A stretch of 64,000 bases of DNA from Karalla daura (taxonomy: Eukaryota > Chordata > Actinopteri > Chaetodontiformes > Leiognathidae). Positions within the stretch are counted from its first letter, which is position 1, and every line of letters begins with the position of its first letter. The notes under the pieces were generated by a model. It was not told where the DNA came from. It worked only from the letters and a program-made list of their open reading frames with translations, and did no database searches. The stretch is from NCBI GenBank assembly GCA_029224185.1, contig CM055193.1:16331169-16395168 (forward strand), read 5' to 3'. The position numbers and the translations under genes were made by a program. Below are positions 1-12,213 of the stretch, in pieces.

Positions 1-2106
1 ATGAAACCTTTGGAACATGTGCAAAATGTATGTGTTTGTGTGTGCGTGTGTGCCCGAGCGCTGTCCAGATGGCCCTCTGCGGGCTCCTCACAGGTGGACC
101 ATCCAGGTGTCACAACATAGAGGAGGCGACAGGGCACCTCAGAGACAGTAGAGGACACACAGACACACTGCAGGAGACACTCCTTTAACCACCTTCCTCT
201 GCCTCTTTATCCTGTATATGTGTATAGAGTTATACATCTTGTGTAAGGAATGAGTAGAAATAATATATTCAGTTCTCAAATCTCTTTGTTTGACATGTCG
301 GACACAGAATCTCCTATTTGTTCCAGTAGAAGTGAAGTAAACCTTGCATTTTGAGGGAACATTTCTGGTTCCCTTTATTGTCTATCATTTTTGTTTTAAA
401 AAATGGTGTTGATGAGTGTAAACGAATACTTATATTGTGTGAGATATTCATCTGACAAGGCTTGTGAGCAAAAACTCAAGCAGCTGGCATTGCCATGGAT
501 ACCGGGCTATGATCTGACAGTCTGTATTGACCATAACTTATATACATATACCTGTAGCGGTAACAGAAACAGCCATAAATTGAGAGAGATGTGCTCAACT
601 CTGGTGGCATTTAATATTGCTTGTCAATTCTCGATTATCTGACATATGTAATATGTGAAACTGGCTCACGGTGCTCTTTGCAGGGCTTTGAGGTAAATGG
701 TAATCGTCAGTGGTGTTTGAGTAATGCACAAAGTAATTGAGGCATTTGAATGAATCTAGAGACCTAACTCAAAGTAATGGGACGGTGGTGGAGAATATGA
801 CCCCGGTTGTGTTTGTGTTCATGTGTGTGCCAGCTGGTCCTGTCACCAAAAGGAGGAGGAGGAGGAGAGTGTGAGAGAGAGAGAGAGAGAGAGAGGTAGA
901 GCTCAGTGGGCTGGACATGGGGGGTCGTTGCTATGACGATGCCAGACGGGGCAGGGCCATACGGTGCATTGTGGGGTGCGGCATGCAGCCACGGTGCGCC
1001 AGCAAGCAGCTCGTGCCGCGTCTTAGCGGGATAATCCATTGTAATCCCATGCGGGAGTCGCGGGCTCGCCCCCTCGCACACACACGCGCCTCCTCCCTCC
1101 TTCTTTCTCTCCCACAACCTCCCCACGGTTCTCCATCCCTTGGGATAGAAGGCCGAGGAGGAGGAGGAGGAGGAGAAGGAGGAGGAGCAGAGGGGAGTGA
1201 AGGAATTAGCATCTGTTACCACTCTGGCTCAGGTTAGCTCCTCTGAGGAGGAGGAGGGAGGGAGGGGGGAGAAAAGCCTCTAGCTGTCACTGCGTAGTGA
1301 AGCCGCAAATGAAAAACGACAGGGGACGACCCATTAGAGCCCCCTTCTCTCTCTCTTTGCCTCCATCTCTCCCTCCACCCATCCCTCTGCGCTCCTCTCT
1401 GCTCCTTTGTATTTTTGTAGCTCTGCCTTCTCTCTGCACCCCTCTCTTTTTCTGTTGTTCTTTTTTCATCTTCATCTCCTCTTTCCCCTCTTTTTCCTCC
1501 CCTCTTCATCTTGCCTCTCTCTCTCTATCTCTCTTATTCCCTCCATTCATCTGTCATCCGTGTTTTTTTTTACTTTTCCTCCTCTCTCCATCCTCTACTT
1601 TCCCCCTGCGGCCTTCGCTACTTTCCCTGCTAGTTTTGCTTCTCCCCTCTCTCTCTCTCTCTCTCTCTGTCTCTCACACAATGCTCATCCCTTCTGTCCT
1701 CTCCCTCGTCCTCCTCTCCTCCCTCCTCTGCAGTCCACTCAACAACGCCCAGCCTGCTAATGACACAGAAATCGATGCAGCGCTCTTAATAGCTGACAGA
1801 TAATTGTAGAAATGTAAAAAGCACCACACTTGTTTTTTGTAGGCTGCGTGAGTGTGTGTGTATGTGCTTGCTCTCTCCATCCTGCTCCAACCCAGCACTA
1901 AAACAACATGTAATCATCTTCACTCACTACAAATCTCATTTTCTGCAGATTTGAGTTCGCTTCTTTGTCTAACTTGATGGATGTAACGATACTGACTATA
2001 ATTGAGAAGTGCTTTGAGCCCATGCGCTTAATGATGGTATAAATTCCAGGTTTACATTCAGTAAACCTAATGTAGTCTAATATGCAGATAATGTTGTGGG
2101 GGTCTG

Positions 2107-2260
2107 ATGGAGCCTATCTCCAGCTCAAACAGGGTGAAGATGGGGAATAAACTGGACAGGTCACCAGTTCATCACGGGACATATACACACACACACACAT
2201 ACACATCATACAATCTCATGCTTGCACCTTAAGGCAATTTAGGGTTTCTAATCATTTTGA
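2107..2260 (-). repeat. SINE-like fragment 1
   Basis: Reads, in reverse orientation, GGAGCCTATCTCCAGC, then GGACAGGTCACCAGTTCATC and GGCAATTTAGGG. These are diagnostic words of a tRNA-derived repeat widespread in teleosts. It is degenerate and partial, with (CA)n inside. Confidence 0.7.
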
Positions 2261-4945
2261 GCAGATTATGCAGTAGGTTTGTCGGTTTGCTAAGCCGTGG
2301 TGAACGTGATGTTTGAACAGAACCTGAAAGGTTAACAGAAAATTTCCGACGCTGCCCAGCGCACCTCGCTTAAAGGAAGCATTTAAAGACGCCTCAGACG
2401 TGTGGAGGCTCGACATGACCTTTAACAATTTGCGCAGTGAAAAGAAGAACATCGGCTGCGTGGAGAGACTCGGTGAACCCAGTGAACAGTTTGCCTTTCT
2501 CCGGAGACACATTTAACAACGTCTACCATAAAAATGTTAATTGATTATTTTCCGCCGCGGCAATGTTCTCAGAGATGACTTGCTGTTGGAAAAAAAAAAA
2601 AGAAAGAAAGAAGCACACATTACGCAGCCTCATGATCAACTGTAAAGACTGAGGCCTCAGCCGGGACACGAGTGCAGCGCGGTGTTAGCGCTGCCACCGC
2701 CGCTGATGCTACCGCTGCGGCCGCTGCCCGGCGAAGGTCAGGGCATTGTGTTTTTCCCAGGAGTCATTGCTGTGTCCCATACCATGTGACCATGTGACCA
2801 TGTGGCCATGTGGCCGCGTGACGCACAGATCACATACATACACCCACATGAGCTCACATACGTACACAGAGAGCACAAAGAGCAGGGTCGTATAATGCAG
2901 CTAGTGACAGACGCAGAATCAGACAAGCCTTTCTATTCACACACACACACACACACACACAAGGTCACATTGTGCTCTGGTGGAAGTGAGACAGGGCAAC
3001 AACTTGACATTTGAAATAATACATACATCTAAACATGAAGCCAGTGTGTGAGCTGTTTGCTGTTGGTAACACTGAAGTCTCTGGCCGGGCTCTGCGTCCT
3101 TGCTTTTTGAGAAGAATCGGTGTGGGGCTGCGTGAAAGCGCGCCGGCCGTCATGTGATTTCTCCGCCCGATAAAGGAAGTGTGGACGGCTGAAGAAGAAG
3201 ACGACAGAGGAAAAGGCATGAGCGAGGGGAAGCGAGAGGATGCAGGAAAAGGAGAAATGACACGAGGAGAACTAAATGGAGGGGGCGAGGAGGAGGAGGC
3301 AGAGTTTATTTCCACCCCAGCAGGGATTGTGTTTGCCAGTGGAAGCGGGGGTACACCCTCCTCAGGCGACTGTTTATACGGCCTTTATTTCCTTACCGCG
3401 TTAAAGAAACAATCCTCTTAATTAATGCCAAGGTTTTTAATCTGCCCGGCCCCTTGGAATCAATGCACAAGTGCCCCCATCACTACAATAGAGACATTGA
3501 TTTGTTGTGTTCTCCCCCGTGTACGCCTGAAATGTAAAATATCTTGTGATGATTATTAAATCATATTGATTGAAACGTGCCCCCCGTTCAGAGGCACGCT
3601 CAGGTGATATATGTCTCGGTTTTTAATTAAGGGGCCGTTGCTCTCAAGTTCAGATCAGTGTTTTTTTTTTTTTTCCTGACTAATTAGAAACGACTGCGAG
3701 TGAGCTTTCTCCACATGCTCCACAGCCGCAGTCCACTGTGCTTCATCACAGCGTTTTGTTCTCCACTGATCTGTACTATTATACTGCTGTAATTACGATT
3801 TGTTCTAAAGCAGTTTATTCATTGATCTGCGATATGGCAGCACGCTTTAAATAATTCACCACATGTTTGATCTTACTTCATTTATAGTTGTAGTTGGCGA
3901 AGAGCTGACTAGAGATGAATGTTTGAACTTTTTCCACTTTTCCACTTGTTCTTCAAAACAAGATCTTCTCCCCTCCGCCTGCAATTAAAATGCCGATACG
4001 TCATTTCAAGCTTTTTTTTTTTTCTCTTTTAGAGGATCTTTTACGTGGCGTCCCAGCGGTGAAGGGGTGAAGATTACGACCCGAGTCATATTTCAGCCCC
4101 TTTTTCACTCACCTCTCCGACATGCTGTTAAGGCACAAACGCTGCCAAGAACAGCCTTTAAACAAAATATCTTTTATTGCACTTTCAACACATTAGGTGT
4201 TGCACAGTGGGGCTCAGGATCATTTAATATTCATGTAGTTCTCTGTGACACTTTGACAGGTTACCAGAGAGTGAACCAGTGAACTTCTACATGTATAATT
4301 GAAGAGCATGAGCTGTGAACGCCTGTGGGCTCAGAGGCAAGGTCTCAGAAACAGGATCAGATAGTAGGTTTCAGATCGGGGATGAGCAGCAGTCCGGTGC
4401 CAGACACACCCTTCTTTTCTCTTGACAACCCGGTTAATGTATGCAGGCATCAAAACAAATAACATAGTATTCTCTGTCATAATTCACAGCTTCTTTTGTT
4501 TTGCAATTGGACCGTGTGGCGTCCCAGCATCATTAATGGAAATATTTCCAGGTTAGAGCAAATTGGAGTCTGCTAAAACCCACAATCAGATCACCTTTAT
4601 CAAAGGGAGAAAAGAGGCTGAGACCACACAGCAGTATCTGACTCCCCCTGCATCTCCTCATCCCCTTGTTCACATAATTATCTAAATGCCAAAAAGAAAA
4701 AAGTCAGAGATGTCTGCGGGCAGGTGCTTTTTGTACCCTTCATCTGTGGTGTGTTTTTTTTCCCCTCCCTTCATGTGAGCTGAGTGAATTGAGAAGATGG
4801 AGAGGAGCGTGATTTATGGCGTGTGAAAGGTCCCGCACATTTAACCCCCCCCCCCTCAAACCGCTGTACAGCTCTGAGCTAACAGCTTGACAGCCAATAC
4901 AACCATAAACGCACAATACCCAGGAACACACAGAGAGACATACAC

Positions 4946-4948
<3 letters not shown>

Positions 4949-5013
<65 letters not shown>

Positions 5014-5049
5014 GCGTGTGTGCGTGCGTGCGTGCGTGCGTGTGTGTGT
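4949..5049 (+). repeat. (TG)n microsatellite
   Basis: About 100 bases of TG with TGCG interruptions in the right third. It is followed 35 bases later by a pure (CA)n. Confidence 0.95.
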
Positions 5050-5082
5050 TGGTGGTTGGACACACTCACTCATGTTCAACAG

Positions 5083-5084
<2 letters not shown>

Positions 5085-5132
<48 letters not shown>
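5085..5132 (+). repeat. (CA)n microsatellite
   Basis: Pure CA, 48 bases. It is complementary in orientation to the (TG)n at 4949-5049, so the pair is an inverted repeat. Confidence 0.95.
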
Positions 5133-5134
<2 letters not shown>

Positions 5135-6929
5135 GATGGAAATGAGTGTTGCCAGGCCAGCTGATGCAGCATCTTCCTCCTCCTCCCTGTGGATTGTGGG
5201 TTGAACAATGATTGACTGTAAAAATCTCTGTCCACCTGTCCTGCATCTCCTTGGGGACTTGTCGTTTTTCAGCTGTGTGTGTGTGTGTGTATGTGTATGT
5301 CCTTGACATAGGACAACACTTCTTAAACGCACCAGGTGCCCTCTGTACTGTGGTGCCAGTCAAGCTGCAGGTCTAAACACTGCCATACATCATAGTGAGA
5401 GGGGGAGAGAGAGGGTTGGGAGAAGGACTAAGAATGAAAAAACACATTTACATTGACTTTTTGGAATAACAACTGTCTATATCTGGCCAAGGATGTACAA
5501 TAGGTCCAAAAACATCATCATGCCCTCATTTATGTATAATATTTACATTCAGGTATGTGAGCGCCTGAAGGAACACAGTTTGGTAAAGTTTCCCGTGAAA
5601 TTAAGTGAAGTGTATGTGCCCCTGGTTTTTCCTCAGTACAGTATCTGATTCCTTCAAATATATAAGGCTCCTTAGTTCAGGAAAACATTGCCAAATTTAG
5701 TTTAGCATGGAACATAAAGCCATGAGATCATTCGTTCATTCACACAGCTTCTGACCAGAACTTTGTCCTGTAGCTCTGGATTGCACCTCTTGTAGCCAAT
5801 TTTTTAAGTCATCTTAAGTTGCTCACCTGAACGATGTCCTAGCCTGTAGATAACTGACAAATTGCTCTCTTGCTATGCTTACAATACAAAGCGTTTCCAA
5901 GAACGTAATAACCCAGAATTTGAAATGTTCCTACGTCATACCAAGCCACTGTGGCAGTAAGAAACATTATGCAGAGAACTGGTGGGGAAAAAAACGTAAC
6001 AAAGACCTAGATAATCATAAATAACAAATGAAGGCATTCTTGGAATCACAATGCTGTGTTACATCAAAATGTGAAATGATCCTGTGTAAACTGAATTTTG
6101 AAAGCATCTCGTGTGAACGCCGTGGCTAAACAATTACCCGCTGCTGATCACTCCCAGCAGTCATCGCACTGGTGCGCTTGTAAACACATCGGAGATGCTA
6201 TATCCGAGCATCGTGAAATGTGTAACTCAGCCCAAAGTCATGTGCATGAATGAGCGCATTGTTCAGCACCCGAGTGAATCTGTTTTATTTGCGTCATAAT
6301 TCTTGAACTTTGGTGTCATGACCTGCGAGGAAAGCGCTCAAAGGGAATGTTCATGTTTCGCATCCTGCGTTACAGCTGCCTTTTCAACCGGGTCGCCTTG
6401 ATATGGAGGCTGAGTCCACAGAAGAGCAAATGTTGTAGTTTGCTGTCTTTGTCTGGAGCATTTGGGAAAAGTTTTGAGCAAACACAAGGGATGACTTTGT
6501 ATTTCATACAGGACCCAGAGACCCGAGCAGGAGGAAGAATGCCAGGACTGACAATGACAGTCTGTTATTTCAAGATGGCCTTTATGTTGGATAAGGGCAT
6601 CTTGGTAGCTCACACCCTGTTCCAAGATTTGACGAGAGTCACTTCAGAACAATGGCTGAGCTTTGTTCAGTTTTTTTTTCAGTTTATACTATATGCTTGA
6701 GGTGACCATGAAAAAGAGACATTAGGCTGTAGGGATTACTGGCCGTAAAGAATTGTTGGACTAAGTGATATGGTCAAAAGTATGTGGGACACCTTAAAAT
6801 TACCACAGTGCATGTGATTTGCAAGTGTGAATAGGGCATGCGAAACTGCAATAGTTAATTGAATTAATGAATGACCATATTATTAGTTGCTTTCAAGTAC
6901 TTATGTCTACCGTTTCCTTCTACATGCCT

Positions 6930-7075
6930 GGCTGTACCATGGGCGTCAGGGGTTTTCTTGAGCCTGTCTCCAGCATCCATGGTGAAGGAGAGCTCACTAG
7001 TCTATCATTATAGGAGACACATGAATTTAGAGTCGCCCATTGACCTAAACATGCCTGCTTTGGACAGTTTTAATG
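6930..7075 (-). repeat. SINE-like fragment 2
   Basis: Reverse-oriented words GAGCCTGTCTCCAGCATCC, TAGAGTCGCCCATTGACC and AACATGCCTG match the same family. It is very degenerate. Confidence 0.5.
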
Positions 7076-7646
7076 AGAAAGCCAAAGCAGACGAAAAACG
7101 GAAAAACATGCAGATCTGACTGAAATCTGACCCACCGATAAACGGTTCCACCAACCATACCATAATAATCAGTTTATTGCTGCTCTCAGTGTGTCTAATT
7201 CCAGTTTCTTCAGTGTTAATAACTTCTGAGAGTTGCAACACTTCCCAAGCTGCAGCCGCGGTGCGGAGCGCAAAGGTCTCACCTTTCTTAGCAGAAACAA
7301 AACTGCATGGCAATGAGTTAACAGACTAACAAAAGTCAAAGTAAACTAACCAGCACGTGCATTTGCAGGATTGAGCCATCATCCCTCAGGACAGCCGGCG
7401 CAGGATAAAGTGATAAATTGTCACATCTCTCATCCTTCGCTCCCTGCTCCTGTCACACCAGACCAAGGTCTGTCTGAAAGAGAGAATATAGCTAGATCAG
7501 AGCGAGGGCGGCCTCCCGTTAGCTGAGGGACAGAGACGGAGCAGAGACGCACCAAGATGAGGCTGGGGGGGAGCAGAGCTCCTTCTCTGTGGCAGGGACG
7601 GAGGGATGAAGGGATGAGCAGCCACCGACAGAGGTCTTTCTGCTGA

Positions 7647-7662
7647 GGGGGGGGGGGGGGGG
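7647..7662 (+). repeat. 16-base G run
   Basis: Uninterrupted G homopolymer, followed by TTGTGACG. Confidence 0.95.
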
Positions 7663-7784
7663 TTGTGACGAAGTGGCAGGAATTAGGTTGGCCTTCGCCT
7701 CTACGCATGAATACTCCTTACACACTCGTAAACACACACTGCCATGCTTTTCTACCTTCCAGTCCCAGGGCTCCCCCCTGCCTC

Positions 7785-7872
7785 CCTCTCCTCTCCTCTC
7801 CTCTCCTCTCCTCTCCTCTCCTCTCCTCTCCTCTCCTCTCCTCTCCTCTCCTCCTCTCCTCTCCTCTCCTCT
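7785..7872 (+). repeat. (CTCTC)n pentanucleotide array
   Basis: About 17 copies of a CTCTC/TCCTC unit with one 3-base slip near 7850. It is asymmetric pyrimidine DNA. Confidence 0.9.
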
Positions 7873-8853
7873 CATCTCATCTCCGCTCGTCTCCTCTCCC
7901 CTCCTCCCCCCTGCCTCCCTCTCCTCTCTGTTTTATTCCCCTCTTTCTCCCTTCAAACTCACGCATTATTAGCACGGCCGTAATTAAGTACAGTAAAGCT
8001 AAATCGGTCCTGTGATGTCTGAGATAAGTAGTGTGTTCACAAGGAATGTAATAAGAGAAAGCCTGCGCACACGCAGTCATAACGGGACTGAAGTCGGTGC
8101 CAACAGAACGCACTGTGCACCATTGCAGATAAATCATGGGAGATATTTAATAATTTAAGGGTGGGGGCCGGGGAAGAGGGAGAATAAAAATCTAAAAAAT
8201 CTCCCACGTGGTTGTCCTTTTGCCTCAGTTCCCTACCATCCCCCATCTCAATCCTCCCTCATCCTCTCCTCTCTCCCTCTCTCTCTCCCTCTCCTCTCTC
8301 TGCCCCCACCCCCCAAGCCATGACCCCCCACCCCCCTCCTCCTCCTCCTCCCCCCACCCCCCTCCTGACCTCGTTCCTTCTGCCTGGCTCTTCTATCCTC
8401 CATAGTGCATCATCCTCTCTCTCTTACTCTGTTTCCATGCAGCGGTTGGGACTCCACCCCTCCCACCCTCCCTCCCCGGTTGAATGAATGACACAGTCGA
8501 TACCATCTTCAGCCCCCTCCTCTTCCTCTATCACTTTTCCTTACCATCCAGCTGCTGCATTTTTTTTTTGCTCGGTTGACTCATTCAAATTACCTCCTCC
8601 TTCTCTCTCGCCTCTCCTTCCACTTCTCCTCCAATCATCTCTAATTGGAGCTGTGTTCTTTTTCATTTCAGTTCCTTCATCCCTTCTCTTTCTGTGGTCT
8701 CATTCAGGTTCTATTAACACTCTTCAGTCACAATCTTTCCATTCATCCCTCTCGATGTCTTGTGAAATGCATTGTAAATGCAGTTCAGGGTAAAGTTTTT
8801 CTTTCCATCCATCCTTTCTGTGTTTATGTGAGGAGAAACGTTTTGTGTCCCTG

Positions 8854-8855
<2 letters not shown>

Positions 8856-8922
<67 letters not shown>
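8856..8922 (+). repeat. (TG)n microsatellite
   Basis: Pure TG, about 67 bases, ending GTGCGTG. Confidence 0.95.
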
Positions 8923-8925
<3 letters not shown>

Positions 8926-10407
8926 AACAATAAAACTTAACAGTCAGGCGGACAGACATCCATCCTGCCTGCCAGGCTGCTTGGCACACACCATTTATTC
9001 CATGATCACTTATTTAGTAGCCTGTCTGCCTGTAAAGGGCCTCAGATAGAGATGCAGAGAAAATGATGTTGAATCTGCTTTGGCAATAAATACTTGAGCA
9101 TTTAACGCCAGTTAACATCCTTTTCTCTGCTGCCCCGTGGGAGGGGTCTGTTTATAGCTGTATTCATCACTTTTTTTTTTAGATTCACATTTAAGATCAT
9201 AAAGGTGATTCTCAACATTTGCGACTTATGAACTCCTGGAAAATGGCAGTTTTCTCCTGAGCCTTTTGTCTAGATTTAGACATCCGTCCAGCTGTTCTTG
9301 CTGTGAAACTCTCTCTGGCTGTTTTCATTTTAATCATAGTGAAAGACCTACAGAGGTCAAAATTCACAGTGTGTCACAGAAAAGATTATTTTCTCTCTCT
9401 CTTTCTGCACTACTGAACATTATTTGAACTAGATAAACAAGCTCCCCCTCAGCCAGCTACATCAGTAAAACACTGCTTTGGTTTAATTCATTAAGTAGGT
9501 TCATCTGATTGGTAATGATCCTCAACCATTATGCCTCCTGCCTGCTTTGTTACTCTTTCATGTAAGTGTCCATTGAACCTGTTGCTTGTTTTTTGCTGAA
9601 TGTCTTTCATGTTTTCTTTGTAAAGTGTCGTTTCATACTTGAAAAGCGTTATTTGAGTGCAATTTCTGAATATTGGTGTAATCTGAGTATTTCTTTCAGT
9701 TATTTTTGTAGGATTTGTAGTAATGAAGGATCGCACGTTGACAAGTCACACCTGCCTACCTTCCCGCCTGGTGCTGATCTTGAGGTCTAGACGACACCCT
9801 GAACCTTGAACCTTACACTGGATTCATGCTCTTACAGCGTGTCCACTGTAGCAACAGTGATAACGATGGGAGGGGGGTGATGCCACCTTGAGTGGGAGGA
9901 AGATTAAGAGGAGGAGGAGGATGTGTGTCAAGATGGGGGAGGGGGTCCTGTCACAATGCAGGGTGTTGACTGTGTTGTTGTGTGGCCGGGCTGCAGACTG
10001 GATGGGTTTAATCAAATAAAGCTGCAGCACCCGCTCTGCCACGCTGCTCTCGGCCTGGAACAATAGCCGCCGCAGCAGCAGCATCACGCTGCCTCTACTG
10101 CCTCTACTGCTGCTCCCCACTCATCATAAACCACTCGCTGCTCTGGGGAAACAGCCCAAGCTGAAATCTAAAAACTGAAAACCTGATCCACCATCATTTT
10201 AGTCGCTCGTACGCAGGAGGGCAATGGCTGACAGTGCCTTCACATGGCTTTACAGAAGTTATTTCTACCGGGGCAGCAGTATTGAATCCTCCAGTCAGAG
10301 AATCACACAAATTCTGTTAAGACTGAGAGATACTGACGTTTTAGTTTGTGGCTTATAGGATTACCTCTTACCCGTGGGTGTTAATGGTCCTCTGCCGTTC
10401 TCTGTAC

Positions 10408-10408
<1 letters not shown>

Positions 10409-10462
<54 letters not shown>
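10409..10462 (+). repeat. (CA)n microsatellite
   Basis: Pure CA, about 54 bases. Confidence 0.95.
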
Positions 10463-10463
<1 letters not shown>

Positions 10464-11214
10464 ACAAACAGAAAAATGAAATCCAATAGTAAAGCACATG
10501 TTTTATTAACAGATGCAGTGAGTTAATGAGAATCTCATTCACATACATGGCTGCTTCATGAAGGAAGAAAATAGCCATGAAATTATTGTGCAAATAAGCA
10601 TTTACATACGTGTCTCTATGTGCATGTCTGTTCAGCAGTGTCTGTCATGTTGAAGGCCAGTTTGCACAGAATAAGAGCGCTCTGTGATAAGTCTTTTTAC
10701 AAACTGTAATTGCGTTGCAGTCACACCAAAAAATGTCCCTCACGTCACATGTTCTCTCTGCAGTAACATACAAACATATGGCTGATTATGATAATATGAT
10801 GTACATACTGTTGCGTGGCTGATTGTTTGGAATTTCTCCCGACTAAGTTGTTTTTCTCAACTCCTCTGCTCGCACAGAAGGTTCACTTCATGTTAAGGTC
10901 ACCCTGTTATTATGAGCTAAACTTTCCCTGAAGGAGTAAAGAATCACAAGCCTCCTTGACCGCTGTTATGCTTACGAAAAGCCGGGGGGACCAGGAATGC
11001 ATACACTTTACCCCTTATTTGCAAGACGACGTTGTTTACACGGTGTAGTTCTTTGCAAAAACAAGTAAAGAGAGTGAACTGAAGCACACTGAGGACAATA
11101 CATAAAACAAGGGGAAATAAGTTTATAAAACCCAGTGGATGTAGAGTTGACACTTCGATGAGCAGGGAATGCGTCAGGTTCTGTCTCTTTTTCAACTTGA
11201 GAAATGTTGCCACC

Positions 11215-11440
11215 TCACAGCAAAAAGGTCCCCGGTTCAATGCCCAGTTGGTCTGAAGGCCTTTCTATGTGGACTTCTCCCAATGTGTACATGTCCATAG
11301 TCCAAAAATATGCAAGTTTAGGTCAATTGGAGACTAAATTGTCCCTTGGTGTGTGAGCGAGTGAATGGTGTGTGTGTGTGTGTGTGTTACTGTGTCCTGT
11401 GATGGACTGGAGACCTGTCCAGGGTGTATGTACCTTCACT
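11215..11440 (+). repeat. SINE-like copy 3
   Basis: Starts GCCACCTCACAGCAAAAAGG and GGTTCAATGCCC, like a tRNA-derived head with a B box. It continues with TTAGGTCAATTGGAGACT and TAAATTGTCCCTTGG, and ends GATGGACTGGAGACCTGTCC. An internal (TG)n is present. Confidence 0.75.
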
Positions 11441-11737
11441 TTATGTGTTCCAGTGATAGACTGTTACAGAGTGTGTAAGATAATAGGCGGTATTCAAGTT
11501 AATAGATTTACACCAATGTGTAGGTACTGTATAAGTGTGGTTAATGCATCACACATTCTCTTCTCTATGCCTTTGTCCACATGTCAAGAGTATGATCCTC
11601 AGTGTGTGTCCATCAAACTCCTGTCCCATCCCTTCAGGCACACTTGTTTTTTTTTTTCTGCCGCTGGAACTAATTAAGCTAGGGAAAATGTTCTCCAGTG
11701 TGTGAGATTTCACCTCCGTCTCTCTCTCTGTTTTCAG

Positions 11738-12213
11738 AGGACTCATCGTCGGAGAGCGGCAGCGGCAACGGCCTTCCCGCCCTGACCCCCCCCTCCTCCG
11801 CTGTCAACGACGGCGCCATGGTCAGGGAAACCGAGGTCGTCAACGGCAACGGCGGCCCCGCGCCCCTGGACTTCAGCACGCCCACATCCTCCTCCTCGTC
11901 GTCGGAGGACCAGCAGCCCATGAACCTGAGCGACCCGCCCCCGCAGCGCCTGCCCCTGCCCACCTCCCACCTGCCCGTCACCGTGTCGGCCGCCGCCGCC
12001 GCTCTGCTCGGCGCCCTGCACCCCAGCGCCACCGAGGAGCTGCGCAGGAAGTACCCGCTGGCCGCCAAGCCGCCCCTGGCTCCACACCCGGCCCTGCCGC
12101 TGCCACACACACACACGCTCCACACACACAATGCACACACGCCCAACACACACACCCACACACACAGCGCAGAGCTGCGGCTGGACCGAGACGGCAGGGA
12201 CTACGGGGGCAAG
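11738..12213 (+). CDS. nol4l: nol4l coding exon a (Ser-rich, Ala-rich, His-Thr run)
   Basis: The acceptor is TTTTCAG at 11731-11737 and the donor is AAG|GTGAGA at 12214. The exon enters with two bases of a split codon and leaves in phase 0. It encodes DSSSESGSGNG, a Pro/Ala-rich segment, a MNLSDPP motif, EELRRKYPL, and a His-Thr run built from (CA)n at about 12102-12168. Another (CA)n follows in the intron at 12222-12250. Confidence 0.85.

Larger units (their letters stand above)
1..11737. other. Non-coding lead, probably nol4l intron
   Basis: No coding exon is recognised here. The first nol4l exon at 11738 opens with the last two bases of a codon, so at least one coding exon lies further 5', either unseen here or before the window. 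The stretch holds CT-rich DNA (about 1345-1680), several TG/CA microsatellites, a 16-base G run (7647-7662), a CTCTC pentamer array (7785-7872) and degenerate SINE fragments. AT-rich non-repetitive blocks such as 3410-3670 could be regulatory, but that is only a guess. Open frames here are mostly simple-sequence translations with no family resemblance. Confidence 0.6.

Noticed and set aside
1297..1803. 168-codon Ser/Leu/Phe-rich frame that looks like membrane segments
   Set aside because: It is a polypyrimidine tract; hydrophobicity comes from CTC/TTT codons.
2939..2961. Possible CRISPR-like regular spacing among the many short repeats
   Set aside because: The arrays are simple dinucleotides without spacers and the genome is eukaryotic.
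4740..5363. Open frames of His-Thr or Cys-Val repeats on both strands
   Set aside because: They are translations of (CA)n/(TG)n in several frames at once, with no other coding sign.
6338..6700. Overlapping 117-codon and 95-codon frames on opposite strands
   Set aside because: No similarity to known families, no splice or promoter context, and both strands open equally.
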